Shown: piece by piece, positions 39,980 through 48,170 of the stretch
Layout of the letters: every line of letters starts with the position of its first letter
Numbering within the stretch: the first letter of the stretch is position 1
From: Gammaproteobacteria bacterium
GTDB taxonomy: Bacteria > Pseudomonadota > Gammaproteobacteria > Tenderiales > Tenderiaceae
Length of the DNA stretch: 64,000 nt
Direction of reading: 5' to 3'
Assembly (NCBI GenBank): GCA_016200485.1
Contig: JACQEP010000005.1
Span: 1 to 64,000 of the forward strand
The notes under the pieces: generated by a model
The model's input: only the letters and a program-made list of their open reading frames with translations
Database searches by the model: none
What the model was told of the DNA's origin: nothing
Position numbers and translations under genes: made by a program

Positions 39980-40669
39980 GTGGTGAAGGTTGCCCTGGGT
40001 TTCGCAAATAACTCTCAGTATAGGTTATGCTTGCTAATCTTGCTGATGCTGTTTTCGAGCTACTTGGTTAGTCAGCCAGATATTGCGTACGCACAGGAGG
40101 CTCCCGAAAGGGTTTTGTCTGAGCTATTGCAGAGTGATTTTGATGGGAATTCGGGAGGAAGAATAGATAAGGTTATTTATACTTCTCCCAATAATAATCA
40201 ATGTCGTGGTGAAAAAGATTGTTCTCTCCCTGCCAGAGAAGTGTTTTTCCTTGATTCTGATCCTTTGTTGATTGTTAATGCCTGGAATATCGAGGAGATA
40301 ATTTCTGTTGATAAGTCGCATATGCGAATTAAAGTGAACTTTAAAGTTCTCGCGAAGACTGAAGGAACAGGCACTCCATGGTGGGAGAACATGTCCGGCC
40401 GTGAAATTAGGGCGATAAAGGGACAACAGGAGCAACGGATTAACTATGACCTAGCGCTAAAAGACGGAAAATGGAAATTAATTGATCCTCCTATGCCATG
40501 TGTAGGTATTTTGGCAATAGTTAAGTTTTTTAAATCTAAAGAAGAATCTTATCGAGAACGGTTTAGTAAACTTAAATCGAATGGTGACAGTTTTCAACTA
40601 ATGAATATCATGATTCATCATGAATGGGCACTTCGTCAGTTGCAAGTGCTGAATTTGGTAAACTTGTAA
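39980..40669 (+). CDS. Secreted hypothetical protein
   Basis: 229 residues with a signal peptide (hydrophobic LCLLILLMLFSSYLV, likely cut after AYAQ). The mature part has two Cys near residue 75-82 and one near 174. I do not recognise the family. Base composition is clearly more AT-rich than the neighbours, with many AAT, ATA and TTA codons, which suggests recent transfer. It starts 3 bp after the DUF6998-like gene. Confidence 0.6.
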   Translation: MVKVALGFANNSQYRLCLLILLMLFSSYLVSQPDIAYAQEAPERVLSELLQSDFDGNSGGRIDKVIYTSPNNNQCRGEKDCSLPAREVFFLDSDPLLIVNAWNIEEIISVDKSHMRIKVNFKVLAKTEGTGTPWWENMSGREIRAIKGQQEQRINYDLALKDGKWKLIDPPMPCVGILAIVKFFKSKEESYRERFSKLKSNGDSFQLMNIMIHHEWALRQLQVLNLVNL

Positions 40670-40769
40670 CTTGTGGCCGTCTATACCATCAACCTATGCT
40701 TTTTATTCTACATACGGTGCGGTGAGCAAGCGTCGCGATTGATGCGGTTCACTGCGTTCACCACATCCT

Positions 40770-40850
40770 ACCGATGGTGTATTGGGAGCGCGGCCATCCT
40801 GGCCGCTGTTTGCGGGCGGGACGCCCACGGTTCCGGTAAGCCGGATTCCG
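40770..40850. repeat. GC-rich repeat upstream of the helicase gene
   Basis: Short inverted motifs (GCGGCCATCCTGGCCGC at 40790-40806; GCGGGCGGGACGCCC; CCGGTAAGCCGGATTCCGG) form overlapping hairpins. This looks like a dispersed repeat between the AT-rich secreted-protein gene and the helicase gene. Confidence 0.5.
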
Positions 40851-40895
40851 GTGCCACATTGAATATCAGCCGCAATGCAGGTTACAGTCCCCTCC

Positions 40896-42833
40896 ATGAT
40901 CGAACAAATGCATGAAGTCCTCGGCCCCCAAGGCCCCTTTGCCCACACCATTACCGGTTTTCAACCCCGCCCTCAACAACAGGCGATGGCAGAGGCTGTG
41001 GCGGAGGCCATCGCCGATTACGCAACACTGATCGCTGAGGCAGGCACGGGGACGGGCAAGACCTACGCCTATCTGGTGCCGGCACTGCTCTCGGGCAAGA
41101 AGGTGATCGTTTCCACCGGCACCCGCAATCTTCAGGATCAACTCTTTCATCGCGATTTGCCGATGGTGCGTTCGGCATTGAATGTGCCGGTGTCGGTGGC
41201 GCTGCTCAAGGGGCGGGCCAATTATCTGTGCCAGTATCGGTTGCGGCTGGCGGAGCAGGAAGGGCGGTTTGCCTCGCGTGAGGTGGTCGATCAATTTCAA
41301 CGGGTGCGGAGTTGGGCGGGGCGGACGCAGGCCGGTGATATCGCCGAGGTGAATGATGTGGCGGAGGATTCTCCGCTCTGGCCGTTGGTGACTTCAAACG
41401 CTGATAATTGCATGGGCGGCGAGTGTCCGGATTTGGCGGAATGTCATGTCGCCAAGGCGCGGCGGGCGGCGCAGGAGGCGGAGCTGGTGGTGATTAATCA
41501 TCACTTGTTGTTTGCGGACATGGCACTCAAGGAAGATGGTTTCGGCGAGCTGTTGCCGACGGCGGAAGCCTACATCATCGATGAGGCACATCAATTGCCG
41601 GAAGTGGCGAGCACATTTTTTGGTGTCAGCGTCGGTGGTCGGCAATTATTGGAGCTGGCGCGTGATAGCGTACTGGAGCATCAGCACGAAGCCGGTGATA
41701 TGCCGGAATTGGTGAAGGCGGCGGAGACACTGGAATATCGCGTCCGTGATTTGCGTCTGGCCTTTGGCAATGAAGGGCGGCGCTTGTGGAACGAGGTGCG
41801 CAGCGAATCCAAGGTTATCAACGCATTTACAGAAATGAGCGATGCGCTGTCGGCATTGCATGAATTATTGTCAGCCGCTGCGTCGCGTGGCAAAGGATTG
41901 GAGAATTGTTGTGATCGGGCCGAGTTGTTGCAAACTCGACTTTCACAATTTGGTGAACCGGCTGTTAGCGAACAGATTTATTGGCTGGAGGTTTATCCGC
42001 GCACGTTTACCTTGAATGCGACGCCACTGGCGGTGGCAGAACCGTTCCAACGCTTTATGGCGATGCGTAAGGCGGCGTGGATATTTACCTCTGCTACCTT
42101 GGCGGTGAAGGACGATTTCAGTCACTACGCCCGTCAGCTGGGTCTGGAGGTAGCGGCAACCGCTAAATGGGATAGTCCGTTTGATTATGCCCGCAATGCT
42201 TTGCTTTATGTGCCACCGGATCTGCCCGAGCCGAACAGCGCCGACTATACGGATGCGGTGATTGAGGCCGCATTGCCAGTGGTGGAAGCAAGCCGCGGCC
42301 GGGCCTTTCTGTTATTCACCAGCCACCGGGCCTTGAAACGGGCAGCCGAGGTGTTGGTCGGACGTTGCGATTATCCATTGCTGATTCAGGGCTCGGCGCC
42401 CAAGTCTGAGCTGCTGCGGCAATTCCGGGAACTGGGGAATGCCGTGTTATTGGGTACCGGCAGTTTCTGGGAAGGGGTGGACGTGCGCGGTGAAGCTTTG
42501 TCTTGTGTGGTGATCGACAAATTACCATTTGCCATGCCCGACGATCCGGTGTTGCAGGCGCGGGTGCAGGCGATTGAACGACAGGGTGGCAACGCCTTTC
42601 GTGACCATCAGTTGCCGACAGCAGTGATTTCGCTCAAACAAGGGGTGGGGCGGCTGATTCGTGATGCCGAGGATCGCGGTGTAATGATGTTGTGTGACCC
42701 ACGCTTGATTAGTCGCAGTTACGGCAAGGTCTTTTTGGATAGTCTGCCGCCGATGCGCCGCACTCGGCGTCTGGATCGGGTGCAGCAATTTTTTGCCCGG
42801 ATGGAACAAGTTCCCAATGTTGCAGTGAGCTAA
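40896..42833 (+). CDS. DinG/YoaA-family iron-sulfur DNA helicase
   Basis: 645 residues (an ATG seven codons earlier is open but lies against the repeat). XPD-like superfamily 2 helicase: Walker A EAGTGTGKT, iron-sulfur cysteines (NYLCQY, NCMGGECPDLAEC), DEAHQLPE box, and the C-terminal motifs GTGSFWEGVDV and KQGVGRLIRD. The sequence is nearer YoaA than DinG. It unwinds damaged or forked DNA. No ribosome site is clear. Confidence 0.93.
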   Translation: MIEQMHEVLGPQGPFAHTITGFQPRPQQQAMAEAVAEAIADYATLIAEAGTGTGKTYAYLVPALLSGKKVIVSTGTRNLQDQLFHRDLPMVRSALNVPVSVALLKGRANYLCQYRLRLAEQEGRFASREVVDQFQRVRSWAGRTQAGDIAEVNDVAEDSPLWPLVTSNADNCMGGECPDLAECHVAKARRAAQEAELVVINHHLLFADMALKEDGFGELLPTAEAYIIDEAHQLPEVASTFFGVSVGGRQLLELARDSVLEHQHEAGDMPELVKAAETLEYRVRDLRLAFGNEGRRLWNEVRSESKVINAFTEMSDALSALHELLSAAASRGKGLENCCDRAELLQTRLSQFGEPAVSEQIYWLEVYPRTFTLNATPLAVAEPFQRFMAMRKAAWIFTSATLAVKDDFSHYARQLGLEVAATAKWDSPFDYARNALLYVPPDLPEPNSADYTDAVIEAALPVVEASRGRAFLLFTSHRALKRAAEVLVGRCDYPLLIQGSAPKSELLRQFRELGNAVLLGTGSFWEGVDVRGEALSCVVIDKLPFAMPDDPVLQARVQAIERQGGNAFRDHQLPTAVISLKQGVGRLIRDAEDRGVMMLCDPRLISRSYGKVFLDSLPPMRRTRRLDRVQQFFARMEQVPNVAVS

Positions 42834-42974
42834 GTGGCAAAATTGTAAACAATTTTCAGGTCCTATCATGATTGGCTAAATCTTCGTCCAGGATCGCCGT
42901 TAACTTTATTGCAGGGTGCGGTGTTGGGCCTCAAGAGGGAATGGAGGCCGGGTAATAATCTAGGAGATCCAGTC

Positions 42975-43148
42975 ATGTCCAGCTTATATAGTTTTATCGT
43001 TGAGGCCGTGGTCGTTTCTTTTTGCATGGGCGGAGCCATCGGTGCGGTCGTCACCATGCAGTTGCAGGTGCGGTCAAAACAAAATGTGGAACAGAATGAT
43101 ATCGCCGACGGCGAATTGCAGGTGGTACGTCGTCGCATTTCCAAATAA
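42975..43148 (+). CDS. 57-residue membrane protein
   Basis: Starts at an ATG after TAGGAG. One hydrophobic segment (VVVSFCMGGAIGAVVTMQL, about 11-29) is followed by a basic-polar tail ending RRRISK. It has its own terminator. It is a likely single-pass inner-membrane protein of unknown role, directly upstream of tsaB. Confidence 0.6.
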   Translation: MSSLYSFIVEAVVVSFCMGGAIGAVVTMQLQVRSKQNVEQNDIADGELQVVRRRISK

Positions 43149-43169
43149 TCGCTGATTTTTCGCAGACAG

Positions 43170-43206
43170 AACCGGCGTTCCCTGTAACGGGGCGCCGGTT
43201 TTTTTG
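43170..43206 (+). terminator. Intrinsic terminator after the 57-residue gene
   Basis: ACCGGCG and CGCCGGT form a stem with an inner CCC/GGG pairing, followed by TTTTTTT. Confidence 0.88.
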
Positions 43207-43272
43207 TGAGACATTAAATACCGTTATCCGGTATCATATTTTGAACATTTTTCGCGATGAAAGCCTAAGCAC

Positions 43273-43959
43273 TTGAAGATTCTCGCAATTGAAACCGCCA
43301 CTGAAGCCTGTTCCGCTGCGCTGCTGAACGGCAACGAAGTTTTGGAACGCTATCAACTTGCGCCGCGTGGCCATGGGGACTTGATTCTGCACATGGCTAC
43401 CGAAGTCCTGGCCGAGTCAGGGCTGAGTCTGGGGCAGTTGGATGCCATCGCTTTTGGCCGGGGACCCGGCGCCTTCACTGGGGTTCGGATTGCATGCAGC
43501 GTCGCTCAAGGCATTGCTTTTGGGGCCGATCTACCCGTTATTCCCGTCTCGACACTGGCGACCTTGGCTGCCGGTGGGCAGCGGGTAACCGGCAGCCAGC
43601 GAATCATCGCGGCGCTGGATGCGCGGATGGGCGAGGTGTACTGGGGAGTGTTTGAGCTGGCGGGTGGCAAGTTAACGTCACAAGCCGCTGAGGTGGTCTG
43701 TGCACCCGGCCAAGTGCCGCGGGTGGCAGGTGGCCAATGGCAGGGGATCGGCAGTGGCTGGTTGACCTATGGCGAGGTATTGATGGCGCATTACGCGTCA
43801 CAATTAAGCGGAGTAAAGGCCGATTTGTTGCCGCAGGCTCGGGACGTGGCACACCTGGCCATCGATATTTGGGAGGCGGGAGGTGCAGTGGCCGCCGAAC
43901 AGGCGCTACCCGTTTATCTGCGTGACAACGTAGCGGTTAAATCGAGTTCCTCATCATAA
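43273..43959 (+). CDS. tsaB: tRNA threonylcarbamoyladenosine protein TsaB
   Basis: 228 residues from a TTG start (no ATG fits). N-terminal KILAIETATEACSAAL, FGRGPGAFTGVRIACSVAQGIAF and ALDARMGEVYW are the standard TsaB motifs of the ASKHA fold. It partners TsaD and TsaE to make t6A37 in ANN-decoding tRNAs. Followed after 9 bp by cpdA. Confidence 0.95.
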   Translation: MKILAIETATEACSAALLNGNEVLERYQLAPRGHGDLILHMATEVLAESGLSLGQLDAIAFGRGPGAFTGVRIACSVAQGIAFGADLPVIPVSTLATLAAGGQRVTGSQRIIAALDARMGEVYWGVFELAGGKLTSQAAEVVCAPGQVPRVAGGQWQGIGSGWLTYGEVLMAHYASQLSGVKADLLPQARDVAHLAIDIWEAGGAVAAEQALPVYLRDNVAVKSSSSS

Positions 43960-43968
43960 GGATGGCGA

Positions 43969-44766
43969 GTGCCTCAATCCAAACCTTATCTTGAAATCGC
44001 ACACCTGACGGATACACATATCTTTGCCGATCCGCAAGGCGGTTTGTTTGGCTTGGAAAGCGAGCGGGCCTTGCGTGAAGTCATTGCGCTGGTGCAGCGG
44101 CGGCAACCTAATCTGGTAATGGTGACGGGTGATTTGATTCACGATGAACGTGCAGAGGCTTATGCACGCTTGAGTGAAATACTCGCTGATCTTGGTGTTC
44201 CCGTGTATTGCCTTGCTGGAAATCATGACGATCTGGATTTGATGCGTGTGTCTTGTGCAGGCGGTGAGCTGCGTTGTGACACAAGTATCGATGTCGGTGA
44301 CTGGCAGATTTTGTCAGTGAATAGCGTAGTGCCAGGACAGGTGGGCGGTCATCTGGATGCTAATGAACTGGAATTATTACGACGCCGCTTGCAAACCAAT
44401 CGCCACCGTCCAACGCTGGTGTGCCTGCATCATCAACCCGTGGCGATAGGATCGCAATGGCTGGATCGAATTGGTATCGACAATGGCGACGAATTATTTT
44501 CGATTCTGGATGTGCATCCGCAAGTAAAAGCGGTGTTCTGGGGGCATGTGCATCAGGAATATCACGCACAACGCAATGGCATGCAGTTGTTGGCGACACC
44601 TTCGACCTGTGTGCAATTCAAGCCCGTGAGTAAAGATTTTACCTTGGACATGATTCCGCCGGGATTTCGCTGGTTACACTTGCATAAAGATGGTCACCTT
44701 GAAACCGGTGTTGAGCGGTTGCGGGAGATTCCGGGGAAGATCAATTCCGCCGCCAAGGGTTATTGA
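43969..44766 (+). CDS. cpdA: 3',5'-cyclic-AMP phosphodiesterase CpdA
   Basis: 265 residues, GTG start. Calcineurin-like metallophosphatase motifs in order: DTHIF, GDLIHDE, GNHDD, CLHHQPV and GHVHQEY, which bind two metals. It hydrolyses cAMP in E. coli and Pseudomonas. The GNHDD with the short insert is typical of the CpdA group. Followed by a dispersed inverted repeat. Confidence 0.92.
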   Translation: MPQSKPYLEIAHLTDTHIFADPQGGLFGLESERALREVIALVQRRQPNLVMVTGDLIHDERAEAYARLSEILADLGVPVYCLAGNHDDLDLMRVSCAGGELRCDTSIDVGDWQILSVNSVVPGQVGGHLDANELELLRRRLQTNRHRPTLVCLHHQPVAIGSQWLDRIGIDNGDELFSILDVHPQVKAVFWGHVHQEYHAQRNGMQLLATPSTCVQFKPVSKDFTLDMIPPGFRWLHLHKDGHLETGVERLREIPGKINSAAKGY

Positions 44767-44779
44767 AAAAATTGATTAT

Positions 44780-44894
44780 TCACCACAGAGACATAGGGAA
44801 CACAGAGAAAAGGCCTGGCTGCGTTGCCGATAACGCATTTGAGATTTGGTCGGCGATTTAATCAAAACTCTGTGCTCTTCGTGTCTCTGTGGTG
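44780..44894. repeat. Dispersed inverted repeat, second copy of the CACAGAG type
   Basis: Left arm CACCACAGAGACATAGGGAA and right arm CTTCGTGTCTCTGTGGTG are complementary with a few mismatches, with a 60-bp centre. The arms match those at 22355-22494. It lies between the convergent stops of cpdA and phoU and could act as a two-way terminator. Confidence 0.72.
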
Positions 44895-44901
44895 AAAAAA
44901 A

Positions 44902-45612
44902 TTAATATGGACCGAGCTGCAATTCCTCAGCCATCTGTTCCAGGCTAATATGGCGCACATCCTTGCCTTTCACCAGATAGATCACGTATTCGCAGATGTT
45001 GCGGCTGTGATCGCCGATACGCTCCAGCGCCCGTGCCGCCCACATCACATCTAGCACGCGTTTGATGGCGCGTGGGTCTTCCATCATGAAGGTGATGGAT
45101 TGGCGCATGATACCTTCATATTCAAGATCGACCTTGAGGTCTTCCTTGGCAACCGTGATTGCCGCGGTGGCATCCATGCGGGCAAAGGCATCCAGGGTGT
45201 CGCGGATCATGCCTTGTACATGATTACCCAAGGATTGAATTTCCATATACCCATTACGTGGCCGTTCAAGTTCGGCGAGTGCCTTACCCATGCGGGCGAC
45301 TTTCTCGGCCTGGTCACCCATGCGTTCCAGATCGGTGATGGCCTTGATGACCGTCACCACCAAACGTAAGTCACCCGCTGTTGGCTGGCGGCGGGCGAGG
45401 ATGTGGGTGCATTCCTCATCCAGTTCGACTTCCAGCAGATTGACTTTGTAATCATTGGTGATGACCTTGTCGGCGAGGGCAATATCACCATCGGTCAAAG
45501 CGCGAACCGCATCGCGTACTTGTTGTTCGACCAAGCCGCCCATCGCGAACACACGACTGCGCAGGCGTTCGAGTTCGGCGTCAAACTGTTGTGAGATATG
45601 TTGCTTTTCCAT
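44902..45612 (-). CDS. phoU: Phosphate signalling protein PhoU
   Basis: 236 residues, two three-helix PhoU repeats with the metal-binding type motifs ERMGDQAEKVAR and ERIGDHSRNICEYVIYL. It links the Pst transporter to PhoR and keeps the Pho regulon off when phosphate is plentiful. Last gene of pstC-pstA-pstB-phoU, 31 bp after pstB. Confidence 0.97.
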   Translation of the reverse strand: MEKQHISQQFDAELERLRSRVFAMGGLVEQQVRDAVRALTDGDIALADKVITNDYKVNLLEVELDEECTHILARRQPTAGDLRLVVTVIKAITDLERMGDQAEKVARMGKALAELERPRNGYMEIQSLGNHVQGMIRDTLDAFARMDATAAITVAKEDLKVDLEYEGIMRQSITFMMEDPRAIKRVLDVMWAARALERIGDHSRNICEYVIYLVKGKDVRHISLEQMAEELQLGPY

Positions 45613-45643
45613 TGTGTACCCCGTTAGCGAAGGCTTAATTCAA

Positions 45644-46495
45644 TTAACCATAACGACCGGTGATGTAATCTTCGGTCTGTTTTTTGGCTGGGTTGGTGAA
45701 TAAGGTGTTGGTGTCGTTTATTTCAATCAGGTCACCCATGTACATAAAAGCAGTGATATCGGACACACGTGCTGCCTGTTGCATGTTATGAGTGACGATG
45801 ACAATGGTATAAGTCGACTTCAATTCATAAATCAATTCTTCGATCTTGAGCGTTGAAATTGGGTCTAGCGCCGAGGCGGGTTCATCCAATAATAGTACCT
45901 CCGGCTCGATAGCCACGGCACGGGCGATGACCAGACGTTGTTGTTGACCACCGGACAGGCCAAAGGCGTTGTCATGCAGACGGTCTTTAACTTCGTCCCA
46001 CAAGGCGGCGCTACGTAATGATTTTTCCACGACTTCATCCAGTACACGGCGCGAATTCACGCCTTGGATACGCAGGCCATAGGCCACATTTTCATAAATT
46101 GTTTTGGGGAAGGGATTGGGCTTTTGGAACACCATTCCAACCCGACGCCGCAAATTGGAAACATCCACACCTTTGCGATAGATATTTTCACCGTCGAGCA
46201 GGATTTGACCTTCGATGCGGATGTCATCCACCAAATCATTCATGCGATTAAAACAACGCAACAACGTTGACTTGCCGCAACCACTGGGACCGATAAAGGC
46301 GGTCACCCGTTTTTTTGGGATGGTCATGTTGATGCCCTTGAGAGCCTCTTTCTGACCATAGAACAAGCGCAAATCCTTGGTTTCGAGCACCGTGTCGGCG
46401 GGCTCTAATTTCTCGCGGCGCCGGTCTTTGCCGAGTGACTCGGCATTAATGGCGTGAGTGCGTGGCGTTTGGCTGGGATTCATGGTGTTATCCAT
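45644..46495 (-). CDS. pstB: Phosphate ABC transporter ATPase PstB
   Basis: 283 residues. Walker [12 protein letters not shown]-loop [18 protein letters not shown], signature LSGGQQQRL and Walker [14 protein letters not shown] are all intact. An N-terminal extension of about 40 polar residues precedes the ABC domain. It powers PstCA. 22 bp after pstA. Confidence 0.98.
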   Translation of the reverse strand: MDNTMNPSQTPRTHAINAESLGKDRRREKLEPADTVLETKDLRLFYGQKEALKGINMTIPKKRVTAFIGPSGCGKSTLLRCFNRMNDLVDDIRIEGQILLDGENIYRKGVDVSNLRRRVGMVFQKPNPFPKTIYENVAYGLRIQGVNSRRVLDEVVEKSLRSAALWDEVKDRLHDNAFGLSGGQQQRLVIARAVAIEPEVLLLDEPASALDPISTLKIEELIYELKSTYTIVIVTHNMQQAARVSDITAFMYMGDLIEINDTNTLFTNPAKKQTEDYITGRYG

Positions 46496-46517
46496 TGTCT
46501 GATTATGTCACAAAAAA

Positions 46518-48170
46518 TTAATGTTCCATGGCGCGGTATTTCTCGCGCAAACGATTACGTATGGCGATCGCGGCCAGATTGAGTACGATCACCACCAGCA
46601 CCAGCAAAAATGCTGTTGCGTAAACTAGCGGTCGTGCCGCTTCGATATTCGGACTCTGGAAGCCGACGTCATGGATATGGAAGCCCAGGTGCATGAATTT
46701 GCGATCCAGATGCAGGTAAGGGGGGATCGAATCGATGGGTAGCGATGGCGCCAATTTCACCACGCCCACCAGCATCAGTGGTGCGACTTCACCGGCAGCA
46801 CGAGCGACGGCAAGAATCATGCCCGTCATGATTGCCGGGCTGGCCATCGGAATCACGGTACGCCAGAGTGTTTCAGCCTTAGTCGCGCCCAGCGCCATGC
46901 TACCTTCGCGGATCGAGCGTGGGATACGCGACAAACCTTCTTCAGTGGCAACGATGACAACAGGCACAGTGAGTAGCGCCAGGGTTATTGAGGACCACAA
47001 CATGCCCGGCGTGCCGAACACGGGGGCGGGCGCCGCTTCGGGAAAGAACAATGCATCCACCGAACCGCCCAGGAAATAGACGAAGAAACCTAAGCCAAAG
47101 ACGCCGTAAACAATCGAAGGAACCCCCGCGAGATTGTTGACGGCGATGCGGACGAGGCGAGTCAGAAGGCCTTGTTTGGCGTATTCACGTAAATAAACGG
47201 CTGCGATGACGCCAAAAGGGGTGACCATCAGTGACATGATCAACACCAGAATAACGGTGCCGAAAATGGCGGGGAAGATGCCGCCTTCGGTATTGGCTTC
47301 GCGCGGTTCCTCACTTAAAAATTCCCATACCTTCATGGCATAGAATGAGGCTTTGTCGACAGGCGTCATCGCATTCGGCAAATAGGCGCGAATGACTTTG
47401 GAGACGGGGATCTCAACCACTTGTCCATCCATGACCTCGACCTGGAAACTATCGCGGCCAATTTCTGTATAAAGTTTGGCAAGTTGTGCTTCATGTTTTT
47501 CATATTGCTGGCGCAGCTCAGTGCGTTCTTCTTCTATGAGTGCCAAACGCTCTGGTGTGTTCTCGCCATTGATTTCAAGCTTACGCTGATCCAGGCGTAA
47601 GCGCTCCAGATGACCATTGATGGTGCCTAACTCGCCCCTTTCGATGCTGCGTATCTGGCGACGCAGGTCTTCGGCGCGTGCAATGCGCGATTGAAGTTCC
47701 TGCCATGCGGCATCACCATTGGCAACTACTTGATGGTTTTCCATGACGGTGCGCAGGAAGCCGTAAAAATTGCCCCACTCAGCCCGTTCGACAGTCATCA
47801 AATTGGCGGGGAAGGTGCGGTCGGTGAGCAGTGGTTTGACCATCCACCTGAAATCCTGGCCGGAAACATCGCGGTTTCCGGTCTTGATCAGATAACGGGT
47901 GATCATTTTGTCTTTGGTGTCGAGGTGGATGCCACTGTCGGCAACCCGTTCGATGGCGACCGATTCGCGAGTATGCACTTCACCAATGATGCGAATTGAA
48001 GATTGTCCGGGTTCCTGATAATTCGCCATCATGACGTCGGATGGCCAGAAGTGCCCCATGCCACGCACGGCGATCAAGCCTAGTAAGCCGATCACGACGA
48101 TAATACAAACGCTAACCGCAGCTGCCGTTAGCCAGACCCATGGTGCACCACTTTTTATCCAGCTTTTCAT
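46518..48170 (-). CDS. pstA: Phosphate ABC transporter permease PstA, long form
   Basis: 550 residues versus about 296 in E. coli. One N-terminal membrane helix (about 15-38) is followed by a 260-residue periplasmic insert with a charged coiled-coil-like part (about 165-235, rich in Glu, Arg, Leu), then the canonical permease with the EAA-like loop GLSRIPRSIREGSMALGATKAETLWRTVIP. Its ATG overlaps the pstC stop (TAATG). Long PstA forms are known in marine and environmental gammaproteobacteria. Confidence 0.94.
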   Translation of the reverse strand: MKSWIKSGAPWVWLTAAAVSVCIIVVIGLLGLIAVRGMGHFWPSDVMMANYQEPGQSSIRIIGEVHTRESVAIERVADSGIHLDTKDKMITRYLIKTGNRDVSGQDFRWMVKPLLTDRTFPANLMTVERAEWGNFYGFLRTVMENHQVVANGDAAWQELQSRIARAEDLRRQIRSIERGELGTINGHLERLRLDQRKLEINGENTPERLALIEEERTELRQQYEKHEAQLAKLYTEIGRDSFQVEVMDGQVVEIPVSKVIRAYLPNAMTPVDKASFYAMKVWEFLSEEPREANTEGGIFPAIFGTVILVLIMSLMVTPFGVIAAVYLREYAKQGLLTRLVRIAVNNLAGVPSIVYGVFGLGFFVYFLGGSVDALFFPEAAPAPVFGTPGMLWSSITLALLTVPVVIVATEEGLSRIPRSIREGSMALGATKAETLWRTVIPMASPAIMTGMILAVARAAGEVAPLMLVGVVKLAPSLPIDSIPPYLHLDRKFMHLGFHIHDVGFQSPNIEAARPLVYATAFLLVLVVIVLNLAAIAIRNRLREKYRAMEH

